NCBI GenBank assembly: GCA_035690485.1 | Contig: DASSKL010000043.1 | Span: forward strand, 41,318 to 105,317 | From: Mycobacteriales bacterium | GTDB taxonomy: Bacteria > Actinomycetota > Actinomycetes > JAFAQI01 > DASSKL01 | DNA: 64,000 bases | Reading direction: 5' to 3' | In this document: piece after piece, positions 42,238 through 53,854 of the stretch | How the letters are laid out: every line of letters begins with the position of its first letter | Numbering within the stretch: position 1 is the stretch's first letter | Made by a program: the position numbers and the translations under genes | The notes under the pieces: model-generated | Seen by the model: the letters and a program-made list of their open reading frames with translations, nothing else | Databases searched by the model: none | What the model was told of the DNA's origin: nothing

Positions 42238-43029
42238 GTGACTCGCCTCTCCGACGCGTTCGCCCGCGCGCGCCGCGAGGGCCGAGCCGCACTGGTCGGC
42301 TACCTGCCGGCCGGCTTCCCGTCCGTCGACGGTGGCATCGCCGCGCTCCGCGCCATGCTCGACGGCGGCGCCGACGTCGTCGAGATCGGGCTGCCCTACT
42401 CCGACCCGCTGATCGACGGGCCCACCATCCAGGCCGCCGTCGAGCGCTCGCTGGCCGCGGGCACCCGCATCAAAGACGTGCTGCGCACGGTCGAGGCCGT
42501 AGCCGCCGACGGCGCAGCGGCCGTCGTCATGACCTACTGGAACCCGGTCGAGCGCTACGGCGTCGACCGGTTCGCCCGCGACCTGGCCGCCGCCGGCGGG
42601 GCCGGGGTGATCACACCCGATCTCATTCCTGAGGAGGCCGGCGACTGGCTGGCCGCGGTCGACGCGCACGGTCTCGACCCCGTCTTCCTCGTCGCGCCCT
42701 CGTCGACCGACGAGCGCATCGACCTGGTCGCGCGCACCAACCGGGGCTTCATCTACGCCGCCTCCACGATGGGCGTCACCGGCACCCGCGAAGCGGTCAG
42801 CGACCTCGCGCCCAAGCTGGTCGCTCGGGTCAAGGCCGCCACCGACCTGCCGGTCGCGGTCGGTCTCGGCGTGTCCGACGCCGACCAGGCCGCCGAGATC
42901 GCGGGCTACGCCGACGGCGTCGTCGTCGGGTCGGCGTTCGTGCGCCGGCTCCTGGACGGCGGTGGGCCCGATGCCGTGCGCGACCTCGCGGGTCGGCTCG
43001 CCGAGGGCGTCCGCCGGCCGCGCCGATGA
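42238..43029 (+). CDS. trpA: TrpA, tryptophan synthase alpha chain
   Basis: 263-residue TIM barrel that splits indole-3-glycerol phosphate and channels indole to TrpB. Catalytic Glu in VVEIGLPYSDP and catalytic Asp in the following LIDGPTIQAAVERSL; also TYWNPVERYG, GVITPDLIPEEAGDW, FIYAASTMGVTGTR and VGLGVSDADQAAEI. GTG 42238 has GCAGGGG about eight bases upstream. Confidence 0.96.
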   Translation: MTRLSDAFARARREGRAALVGYLPAGFPSVDGGIAALRAMLDGGADVVEIGLPYSDPLIDGPTIQAAVERSLAAGTRIKDVLRTVEAVAADGAAAVVMTYWNPVERYGVDRFARDLAAAGGAGVITPDLIPEEAGDWLAAVDAHGLDPVFLVAPSSTDERIDLVARTNRGFIYAASTMGVTGTREAVSDLAPKLVARVKAATDLPVAVGLGVSDADQAAEIAGYADGVVVGSAFVRRLLDGGGPDAVRDLAGRLAEGVRRPRR

Positions 43030-43050
43030 CGCGGCCCAGGGCCAGCGCGG

Positions 43051-43081
43051 TGACGTACGCCGCACCCCGCGCTGACGTACG
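43051..43081. repeat. Pair of 9-bp direct repeats before lgt
   Basis: TGACGTACG occurs at 43051-43059 and again at 43073-43081, start-to-start 22 bp (about two helical turns). The second copy overlaps the putative -10 TACGGT (43078-43083), which ends seven bases before the lgt start region. This layout could be an operator. Confidence 0.4.
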
Positions 43082-43090
43082 GTCGTAGCC

Positions 43091-43954
43091 GTGGTCCTGG
43101 CCTACTTCCCGCCACCGCCGACCAACGCGGTCCACGTCGGCCCGCTGACGATCCGCCTCTACGCGGCCTGCATCATCCTCGGCGTCATCGTGGCGGTCTG
43201 GCTGACCGAGCGGCGCTGGATCGACCGCGGCGGCCGGCGCGGCACCCCCGCCGACATCGCCGCCTGGGCCGTCCCGGCCGGACTCGTCGGCGCGCGCGTC
43301 TACCACGTCATCACCGACCCGGAGCTGTACTTCGGCGCCGGCAAGGACTGGGTCAACATCTTCTACGTCTGGCACGGCGGCCTCGGCATCTGGGGCGCCG
43401 TCGCCGGCGGCGCGCTCGGGGCGATCTATGCCTGCCGGCGCTACGGCGTACGGGTCCTGCCGTTCCTCGACGCGGCCGCGCCGGGCGTCGTCATCGCGCA
43501 GGCGATCGGCCGGTGGGGCAACTACTTCAACCAGGAGCTGTTCGGCCGGCACACCGACCTGCCGTGGGCGCTGCGGGTGACGCAGCCGGAGGGCTCGAAC
43601 CCGCCCGGCCTCTACCACCCGACGTTCCTCTACGAGTCGATCTGGGACCTCGGGGTGGCCGGCCTGGTGATCTGGGCCGACCGCAGGTTCCGCCTCGGCT
43701 TCGGTCGTGCGTTCGCCCTCTACGTCGCCGCCTACACGGCCGGTCGGGCGTGCATCGAGGCGCTGCGCATCGACCACGCCAACCACTACCTGGGTCTGCG
43801 GCTCAACGACTACGTGAGCATCGCGGTGTTCCTCGCCGCCGTGGCCTACCTGGTCCTACGCCGGGGGAGCGGCCGCGAGGAGGTCGTCCAGGAGCCGGTG
43901 GCCGACGGGGCGTCGGTCGAGGACACCCCGCAGACCCCGGCCGGCGTGACGTGA
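43091..43954 (+). CDS. lgt: Lgt, prolipoprotein diacylglyceryl transferase
   Basis: Attaches diacylglycerol from phosphatidylglycerol to the lipobox Cys; acts before LspA. 287 residues, seven membrane helices. The Lgt signature AQAIGRWGNYFNQELFG is complete, with YHVITDPELYF, WHGGLGIWG and YHPTFLYESIWDLG. The C-terminal 30 residues are acidic and cytoplasmic. GTG 43091 lacks a ribosome site; TACGGT upstream fits a leaderless start. Location after trpA is common in actinobacteria. Confidence 0.96.
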   Translation: MVLAYFPPPPTNAVHVGPLTIRLYAACIILGVIVAVWLTERRWIDRGGRRGTPADIAAWAVPAGLVGARVYHVITDPELYFGAGKDWVNIFYVWHGGLGIWGAVAGGALGAIYACRRYGVRVLPFLDAAAPGVVIAQAIGRWGNYFNQELFGRHTDLPWALRVTQPEGSNPPGLYHPTFLYESIWDLGVAGLVIWADRRFRLGFGRAFALYVAAYTAGRACIEALRIDHANHYLGLRLNDYVSIAVFLAAVAYLVLRRGSGREEVVQEPVADGASVEDTPQTPAGVT

Positions 43955-44002
43955 CCGCGCGACGCCCCCGCGATCCGGCATGACGACGCCTCAGCAGGAC
44001 CC

Positions 44003-44716
44003 GTGAGCGACGACCGGCCGGAGATCCACCACACCCACCGCAACGTCAACGGCGGCTGGCTTCGGCCCGCGGTGTTCGGTGCGATGGACGGCCTGGTGTC
44101 CAACGGGTCGCTGATCGCCGGTGCGGCGGGCGGATCGGTGGCGCGGGGCACCGTCGCGCTGATCGGTCTGGCCGGGCTGTTCGCCGGCGCGTTCTCGATG
44201 GCCGCCGGCGAGTACACCTCGGTCGCGTCGCAGGCGGAGATGATCGAGGCCGAGATCGCGACCGAGCGCCGCGAGCTGGCCCGGCGCCCGCACGCGGAGG
44301 AGCACGAGCTCGCGCTGCTCTACCAGTCGCGCGGGCTCACCCCCGACCTGGCCCGCGAGGTCGCGAGGCAGCTGTCCGCCAACCCCGAGCAGGTGTGGCG
44401 CATCCACGCCCGCGAGGAGCTCGGGATCGACCCCGACGAGCTGCCCAACCCGCTGGTGGCGGCTGGGTCGTCGTTCGCCGCGTTCGCGGCCGGCGCCCTC
44501 CTGCCGCTGCTGCCCTACCTGGTCGGGGGCGCGCACCTGCTCGCGATCGCGTTCGCGGTCAGCGCGGTGGCGCTGTTGGCCCTCGGCGCGACCGTCTCGA
44601 GGTTCACCGAGCGCTCGCCGTGGTTCAGCGGTGCGCGCCAGCTGGCCTTCGGGGTGGCTGCCGCCGGCGTCACCTATGCCATCGGCACCCTCGTGGGCAC
44701 CGGCGTCGGCGGCTGA
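44003..44716 (+). CDS. VIT1/CCC1-family iron/manganese transporter
   Basis: 237 residues. The N-terminal half has GAMDGLVSNGSLIAG and AGAFSMAAGEYTSVASQ, the signature of vacuolar-iron-transporter/CCC1 proteins. A cytoplasmic helical segment (about 75-145, Glu-rich) follows, the usual metal-binding part, then three more helices. It probably exports Fe2+/Mn2+ from the cytoplasm. GTG 44003 has CAGCAGGACC upstream. Confidence 0.9.
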   Translation: MSDDRPEIHHTHRNVNGGWLRPAVFGAMDGLVSNGSLIAGAAGGSVARGTVALIGLAGLFAGAFSMAAGEYTSVASQAEMIEAEIATERRELARRPHAEEHELALLYQSRGLTPDLAREVARQLSANPEQVWRIHAREELGIDPDELPNPLVAAGSSFAAFAAGALLPLLPYLVGGAHLLAIAFAVSAVALLALGATVSRFTERSPWFSGARQLAFGVAAAGVTYAIGTLVGTGVGG

Positions 44717-44772
44717 CCGGAGCATCGGCGGCCGGCTCGGGCCGGTTCGGAAAATCCCTGGCCGTCCGGTTG

Positions 44773-44839
44773 TAGACTGACCCCGTACTTCAGCAGGGCC
44801 GACGTCGTCCCTGGCCAGCACGACCAAGCCGAGACGACG
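44773..44839 (+). promoter_or_regulatory. Putative gltB -10 element and leader hairpin
   Basis: TAGACT at 44773-44778 is a possible -10 without a clear -35. In the leader, CGTCGTC (44803-44809) can pair with GACGACG (44833-44839), placing the weak ribosome-site region just before ATG 44849 at the foot of a stem. Translational control is possible but inferred. Confidence 0.3.
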
Positions 44840-44848
44840 GGATCGCCG

Positions 44849-49340
<4,492 letters not shown>

Positions 49341-49348
<8 letters not shown>

Positions 49349-50792
49349 TCCGACGGGCTTCCTCAAGACTCCGCGGGAGAACCGGCCGCGGCGCCCGGTC
49401 GACGTGCGCATCCGCGACTGGCGCGAGGTCTACGAAGAGATCCAGCACAACCACATCGAGCAGCAGGCCGGCCGCTGCATGGACTGCGGCATCCCGTTCT
49501 GCCACCAGGGCTGCCCGCTCGGCAACCTGATCCCCGAGTGGAACGACCTGGTCTGGCGCAAGGACTGGCGCGAGGCGAGCGAGCGGCTGCACGCGACCAA
49601 CAACTTCCCGGAGTTCACCGGGCGGCTGTGCCCGGCGCCGTGCGAGAGCGCCTGCGTGCTCGGCATCGGGGACGAGCCGGTCACCATCAAGCTGGTCGAG
49701 GAGTCGATCGTCGAACGGGCCTGGGACGAGGGTTGGATGACCCCGCAGGTGCCGCCGCAACGCACCGGCCACAAGGTCGCGGTCGTGGGTTCCGGGCCGG
49801 CGGGCCTCGCCGCGGCCCAGCAGCTCACCCGGGCCGGTCACGCCGTGACCGTCTTCGAGCGGGCCGACCGCATCGGCGGGCTGCTGCGCTACGGCATCCC
49901 CGAGTTCAAGATGGAGAAGCGGGTCATCGACCGGCGGCTGGCGCAGATGGAGGCGGAAGGCACGACGTTCCGGCCCAACGTCAACGTCGGCGTCGACGTG
50001 ACCGCCGCCGAGCTGCGCGACGGCTTCGACGCGATCGTGCTTGCCGGCGGGGCGACCGTCGGCCGCGACCTGCCGGTGCCGGGCCGCGAGCTCGACGGCA
50101 TCCACCTGGCCATGGACTACCTGCCGATCGCCAACCGGGTCGCCGCGGGCGACCAGGACGAGCCGGAGATCAGTGCCGCCGGCCGGCACGTCGTCATCAT
50201 CGGCGGCGGCGACACCGGTGCCGACTGCCTCGGCACGGCGCACCGGCAGGGGGCCGCGTCGGTGACGCAGCTCGAGATCCTGCCCCGGCCGCCGGAGACC
50301 CGTGACGCCTCGACCCCCTGGCCGATGTGGCCGCTGATGTTGCGCACCTCCTCGGCGCACGAGGAGGGGGGCGAGCGGCTGTTCTCGGTCAACACCGAGC
50401 GGTTCCTCGACGACGGCAACGGCCGGGTGCGCGCGCTGCTGCTGCACGAGGTCCGGATGGTCAACGGCCGCTTCGAGAAGGTCGAGGGCAGCGACATCGA
50501 GCTGCCCGCCGACCTGGTTCTCCTCGCCATGGGCTTCACCGGTGCCGAGCGCGGACCGCTGGTCGAGGATCTGGGCGTGTCGTTTGACGCGCGCGGCAAC
50601 GTCGCCCGCGACGGCAACTGGGCGACCGACGTGCCAGGCGTCTACGTCTGCGGCGACATGGGGCGCGGTCAGTCGCTCATCGTGTGGGCGATCGCCGAGG
50701 GGCGGGCGTGCGCGGTGGCGGTGGACCAATCGCTCACCGGGGACTCCCGGCTGCCGGCGCCGGTGCAACCGACCGATCGCCCCATCGCCTGA
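49341..50792 (+). CDS. gltD: GltD, glutamate synthase small subunit (NADPH, FAD, Fe-S)
   Basis: 483 residues. Supplies electrons to GltB. Two cysteine clusters for 4Fe-4S centres: [17 protein letters not shown] and [15 protein letters not shown] site [20 protein letters not shown] site [13 protein letters not shown], and terminal [19 protein letters not shown]. The start is ATG 49341 ([16 protein letters not shown]), overlapping the gltB stop by eight bases. The stop codon TGA forms the first three bases of a tandem-repeat block. Confidence 0.96.
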
Positions 50793-50931
50793 GCCGTCTT
50801 CCTAAGGCGTCGCTGAGCCGGCGCTGAGCCGTCTTCCTGAGGCGTCGCTGAGTCGTCGCTGAGCGGTCTTCCTGAGTCGTCGCTGAGCCCTCTTTCTGAA
50901 CCGTCTTCCTGAGGCGTCGCTGAGCCGGCGC
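50790..50931. repeat. Four ~35-bp imperfect tandem repeats after gltD
   Basis: Units at 50790-50824, 50825-50859, 50860-50896 and 50897-50931. Each begins TGAGCCGTCTTCCT (with small changes) and continues with GCGTCGCTGAG-type sub-repeats. The first and fourth units differ by two bases (TGAGCC/TGAACC and CTAAGG/CTGAGG). The array starts exactly on the gltD stop codon. There are no unique spacers, so it is not CRISPR. Confidence 0.85.
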
Positions 50932-50941
50932 TGCGTTATGT

Positions 50942-50999
50942 CTACTGCCGCCGTGTGGGGCCTTGACGATCTTCTTTTGGCCCCACACCGCGGCAGTAG
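50942..50999. repeat. Long near-perfect inverted repeat (21-bp stem, 16-base loop)
   Basis: Left arm 50942-50962 (CTACTGCCGCCGTGTGGGG then CC) pairs with right arm 50979-50999 with one mismatch. The loop is TTGACGATCTTCTTTT. It may be the gltD terminator, given the T-rich loop and strong stem, or a remnant of a small mobile palindrome. No T-run follows the right arm. Confidence 0.7.
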
Positions 51000-51023
51000 T
51001 GCTCGGTCGGCACGGTGGCAGGC

Positions 51024-51041
51024 GGGTATTTCGGGCATACC
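51024..51041 (+). promoter_or_regulatory. GGGTAT element and GGTAT-N7-ATACC palindrome before the PfpI gene
   Basis: GGGTAT at 51024-51029 resembles the -10 of actinobacterial stress (SigB-type) promoters. It overlaps a palindrome GGTAT (51025-51029) / ATACC (51037-51041). A GTTT-type -35 is not clear (GGTC at 51005-51008). The start codon lies 54 bases downstream. Confidence 0.35.
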
Positions 51042-51082
51042 AGGTTGGTCCGCCGTACGCGATATCGAAGGAGGGCTCACCC

Positions 51083-51652
51083 GTGTCCGAGCTCACTGGC
51101 AAGACCATTGCTTTCCTCTGCAGCAACGAAGGTGCCGAGCAGGCCGAGCTGACCCGACCCTGGCAGGCCGTGAAAGACGCCGGGGGTACGCCGAAGCTCG
51201 TGGCCCCCGAGGCCGGCGAGATCCAGGCCTTCAACCACCTGGACAAGGGCGACACGTTCCCGGTCGACGTGACGGTCGCCGACGCCGACCCGGCGCAGTT
51301 CGACGCGCTCGTGCTGCCCGGGGGAGTGGCCAACCCCGACCAGCTGCGGATGAAGCCCGACGCCGTGCGGTTCGTGAAGGACTTCTTCAGCGCGGGCAAA
51401 CCGGTCGCGGTGATCTGTCACGGCCCGTGGACGCTGATCGAGGCCGACGTCGTCCGCGGCCGGAAGATCACGTCCTGGCCGAGCCTGCAGACCGACCTGC
51501 GCAACGCCGGCGCCACCTGGGTCGACGAGCGGGTCGTCGTGTGCCCGGGCGGCGGCAACGTGCTGGTCTCCAGCCGCAAGCCCGACGACCTCGACGCGTT
51601 CTGCGGCGAGCTGGTCAAGCAGTTCGCGCACCATGTGGCCCAGGCCGCCTGA
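51083..51652 (+). CDS. DJ-1/PfpI family protein (general-stress protease/deglycase-like)
   Basis: 189 residues of the DJ-1/PfpI superfamily. The nucleophile Cys sits in the elbow VAVICHGPWTLIEADVVRGR, with the upstream VLPGGVANPDQLR and NHLDKGDTFPVDV typical of the YhbO/PfpI-like group. Members are stress-linked peptidases or glyoxal-repair enzymes; which applies here cannot be told. GTG 51083 is set by GAAGGAGG (51067-51074). Converges on a nitroreductase gene with a shared hairpin between them. Confidence 0.9.
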   Translation: MSELTGKTIAFLCSNEGAEQAELTRPWQAVKDAGGTPKLVAPEAGEIQAFNHLDKGDTFPVDVTVADADPAQFDALVLPGGVANPDQLRMKPDAVRFVKDFFSAGKPVAVICHGPWTLIEADVVRGRKITSWPSLQTDLRNAGATWVDERVVVCPGGGNVLVSSRKPDDLDAFCGELVKQFAHHVAQAA

Positions 51653-51655
51653 CCG

Positions 51656-51678
51656 AGCGGACCGGCCCTTGGTCCGCT
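51656..51678. terminator. Bidirectional terminator-like hairpin
   Basis: AGCGGACC (51656-51663) pairs perfectly with GGTCCGCT (51671-51678) around a seven-base loop, exactly between the convergent PfpI and nitroreductase stops. Confidence 0.6.
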
Positions 51679-51682
51679 GCCG

Positions 51683-52135
51683 TCAGGCCAACGGTTCGAT
51701 GCGAAACACCGGGTGGTCGGGGGCGATGCGGCGCAGGTCTGCGTCGCTCGCCGCCGGCCCCACCCCGCCGAAGAACGCACCCACCTCGGCCTTCCACCGC
51801 TTGAGATAGGCACGCAGCACGGGCGGCTTCTCGTCGTCGGTCAGCTCGGTGGCCCGGACCTGCTCGACGGCTCGACCGAGCCGCAGCCCGCAGGTGCCGG
51901 CGACGCGCAGGTTGCGCACCCACTGCGTGACGCCCCGCGGCGCCACCAGGTAGCGCTCGCCCTCGAAGGTCAGCAGGTTGACCGGGGTCTCGCGCGGTTC
52001 GCCGCTGGTGCGGCCGCGGACGACCAGCACCCGGGACCCCCACACGCTGAGCCCCGCCCGCGTCGCCATCGCAACGGCTCGGTTGAACACGTTGCGGGTG
52101 AACCAACCCGGCTCGACGTACCTGTCAGTGCTCAC
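51683..52135 (-). CDS. Deazaflavin (F420)-dependent nitroreductase family protein
   Basis: 150 residues of the split-barrel F420-binding (Ddn-like) family: GRTSGEPRETPVNLLTFEGE, YLVAPRGVTQWVRNLRVAG (including the conserved xxWxxNL motif) and CGLRLGRAVEQVRATEL. Uses F420H2 in actinobacteria to reduce varied substrates; the true substrate is unknown. GTG 52135 has no good ribosome site; CAAGAT seven bases upstream could be a leaderless -10. Oriented toward the PfpI gene. Confidence 0.85.
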   Translation of the reverse strand: MSTDRYVEPGWFTRNVFNRAVAMATRAGLSVWGSRVLVVRGRTSGEPRETPVNLLTFEGERYLVAPRGVTQWVRNLRVAGTCGLRLGRAVEQVRATELTDDEKPPVLRAYLKRWKAEVGAFFGGVGPAASDADLRRIAPDHPVFRIEPLA

Positions 52136-52172
52136 CGGTCACATCTTGCCGCGCGCTACGGCCGAACGGGGT

Positions 52173-52725
52173 TCAGGCCTTCGGTCCGATGAACGTGTCG
52201 AGTAGCGCTACGTCTGCTCGCCGCGCCACGTTGACGTTGCAGCGGTTGTTCTGCCGGGCCTGTACGCCGATGAGCCCGCACGCCCACACGAAGAGATCGA
52301 GGATGTTGCGAGGCCTGTTGGTGAAGAAACAGCGTGGGTACGAGTAGCGTCGGCCCTTGACCATCACCGTGTTCAGGCACCGACTTCCGTCGGAATGGAT
52401 CAAGCCCCGAAGAAATTGCTGCGGCTGCGCCTTCACGAGCAGGACCTGCCACTCGTCCACGACAATCGGCCTCTCGTGCTTCAGGGCCGGCCCGTGTTGC
52501 GGGAAAAGGCACGGCCAACGCTGCGAGTACGCCGTGAGAGCCGTGCAGCCCTGCGAGTGGACGGCACACACATGGTTCGGCAGACAAGCCTTCATCGCGT
52601 CGCGGATCTCTTCGCCAGTCGGCGATCACGACTCGGCTGACGCCGGTGAGGCGACTGACGGCCGCGATTGACAGGCCGCTGCCGAGCAGTGCGAGGGCGT
52701 GCCGACGGACGTGAGCGTCGTACAT
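52173..52725 (-). pseudogene. Decayed HTH / LAGLIDADG-like gene (internal deletion and frameshift)
   Basis: Minus strand. The first part (52725 down to about 52630) encodes MYDAHVRRHALALLGSGLSI followed by AAVSRLTGVSRVVIADW, a helix-turn-helix. The second part is in another frame, from about 52625 to the TGA at 52173: GEEIRDAMKACLPNHV, YSQRWPCLFPQHGPALKHER, FLRGLIHSDGSRCLN (a LAGLIDADG-like motif) and NVNVARRADVALLDTFIGPK. I recall intact actinobacterial relatives of one frame with roughly 60-70 further residues between these parts, including a YLLGLYLGDG motif that is missing here. The region is visibly less GC-rich than its neighbours. Confidence 0.75.
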
Positions 52726-52768
52726 TGCGGCATTGTCGACGACGCCATCGACAAAATGACCGGCTCAG

Positions 52769-52841
52769 TGCCCCGGGTCGGATTCGAACCGACACTTGAT
52801 GGGTTTTGAATCCATTTCCTCTGCCGTTGGGATACCGGGGC
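52769..52841 (-). tRNA. tRNA with CAA anticodon (Leu-like) but class I body
   Basis: Minus strand, 73 bases. Acceptor GCCCCGG/CCGGGGC with discriminator A, D-stem TCC/GGA with GG in the loop, T-arm GTCGG-TTCGAAT-CCGAC. The anticodon loop is TTCAAAA, reading CAA (Leu, codon UUG). The variable loop is only five bases (CAAGT), whereas tRNA-Leu is normally class II with a long arm. The anticodon stem has an A31-C39 mismatch. CCA is not encoded. It lies 43 bases upstream of the decayed HTH gene, same strand. Confidence 0.8.
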
Positions 52842-52941
52842 AATACTTTTGATTTCTCATGGCACACCGACAGTTTACCGGGTTGCTGCACAGCCGGCCC
52901 CGTGCTCTCCGGCTACCGCGGCCGCGTCGGCCGAGCCTGCG

Positions 52942-52947
52942 TACGCT
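52942..52947 (+). promoter_or_regulatory. Leaderless -10 element before the 62-residue ORF
   Basis: TACGCT ends six bases before ATG 52954, so the predicted start of transcription is the A of the ATG. No ribosome site. Confidence 0.4.
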
Positions 52948-52953
52948 GCGCGG

Positions 52954-53142
52954 ATGGCGGACGAGCGGTGGTTCTGGTGCATGCGCCACGGCCGGGCTGA
53001 GCCCGAGAGCGAGGCCTGCCGCATGTGGGACCGGCTCGGTCCCTACGACTCCCGGGACGAGGCCGAGCACTGGCGCGAGCGGGTCGAGCAACGCAACGCT
53101 GCATGGGAGGCGGAGGACCGCCGCTGGGAGGGCGACGACTGA
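52954..53142 (+). CDS. Small conserved SPOR-like protein, 62 residues
   Basis: Soluble, Trp/Arg/Glu-rich protein: WFWCMRHGRAEPE, WDRLGPYDSRDEAEHWRERV and RNAAWEAEDRRWEGDD. I recall a family of short actinobacterial proteins with the pattern W(Y/F)xCxxH...DRxGPYxTxxEA, whose second half looks like half of a SPOR repeat. Function unknown. ATG 52954 is supported by the leaderless -10 geometry; the frame is open further upstream but without a plausible start signal. Confidence 0.7.
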   Translation: MADERWFWCMRHGRAEPESEACRMWDRLGPYDSRDEAEHWRERVEQRNAAWEAEDRRWEGDD

Positions 53143-53239
53143 CGCCTCACGTCACCCGCCGCGCGCTGCCGAGGACCTCCGCCGTACGCCGGTCCGCCGG
53201 GTGATCGTGGCGCTCGACTCCGGCCCCGGCGCCGCTCGG

Positions 53240-53245
53240 TAGGGT
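53240..53245 (+). promoter_or_regulatory. Leaderless -10 element of the ANTAR regulator
   Basis: TAGGGT ends seven bases before GTG 53253. No ribosome site is present. Confidence 0.4.
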
Positions 53246-53252
53246 CGGACGT

Positions 53253-53846
53253 GTGACCGAGCAGGAGGGTCGGCGGGTCGTCATCGCCGAGGACGAGGCG
53301 CTGATCCGCCTCGATCTCAAGGAGATGCTCGAGGAGGAGGGCTTCGAGGTCGTCGGCGAGGCGGGCGACGGCGAGACGGCGGTTTCGCTCACGCAGCAGA
53401 CAAAGCCCGACCTCGTCATCCTCGACGTGAAGATGCCGGTGATGGACGGCATCACCGCCGCCGAGCAGATCGCCCGCGACCGCATCGCGCCGGTTGTCAT
53501 GCTCACGGCGTTCTCGCAACGAGACCTCGTGGAGCGGGCTCGTGAGGCCGGCGCGATGGCGTACCTGGTCAAGCCGTTCTCCAAGTCCGACCTGCTGCCC
53601 GCGATCGAGATCGCGCTGAGCCGCTACGCCCAGATCGCCGCGCTGGAGTCCGAGGTCTCCGACCTGCAGGAGCGGCTCGCCACCCGCAAGATCATCGACC
53701 GGGCCAAGGGTGTGCTGCAGACCGAGCACGGCATGACCGAGCCGGCGGCGTTCCGCTGGATCCAGAAGGTCTCGATGGACGGGCGGCGCTCGATGCGCGA
53801 AGTCGCCCAGGGTGTCGTCGACGGCACCTTCGTGCCCGGCGCGTAA
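53253..53846 (+). CDS. pdtaR: REC-ANTAR response regulator (PdtaR-like)
   Basis: 197 residues. Receiver domain with the acidic pocket E13-D14-E15, phospho-acceptor D58 in LVILDVKMPVMDG, and the conserved Lys in YLVKPF. A coiled linker (about 125-140) leads to the ANTAR RNA-binding domain (TRKIIDRAKGVLQTEHGMTE; AFRWIQKVSMDGRRSMREVA). ANTAR dimers bind paired hexanucleotide loops in leaders and prevent termination. Orthologue of mycobacterial PdtaR by length and domain order. The partner kinase PdtaS is not in the window. The following gap is rich in hairpins. Confidence 0.95.
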   Translation: MTEQEGRRVVIAEDEALIRLDLKEMLEEEGFEVVGEAGDGETAVSLTQQTKPDLVILDVKMPVMDGITAAEQIARDRIAPVVMLTAFSQRDLVERAREAGAMAYLVKPFSKSDLLPAIEIALSRYAQIAALESEVSDLQERLATRKIIDRAKGVLQTEHGMTEPAAFRWIQKVSMDGRRSMREVAQGVVDGTFVPGA

Positions 53847-53854
53847 CGGGCGGC

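Noticed and set aside
50790..50931. CRISPR array
   Set aside because: The units are contiguous and near-identical with no unique spacers, and no cas genes are nearby.
50802..51080. Minus-strand 92-codon ORF with QRRLSDASGRR repeats
   Set aside because: The peptide repeat is just the translation of the tandem DNA repeat; it has no start signal or homologous look and runs through the large hairpin.
52156..52725. One intact 189-residue HTH gene
   Set aside because: After the HTH the frame becomes unlike any protein, while the recognisable C-terminal half lies in another frame; a deletion/frameshift explains both.
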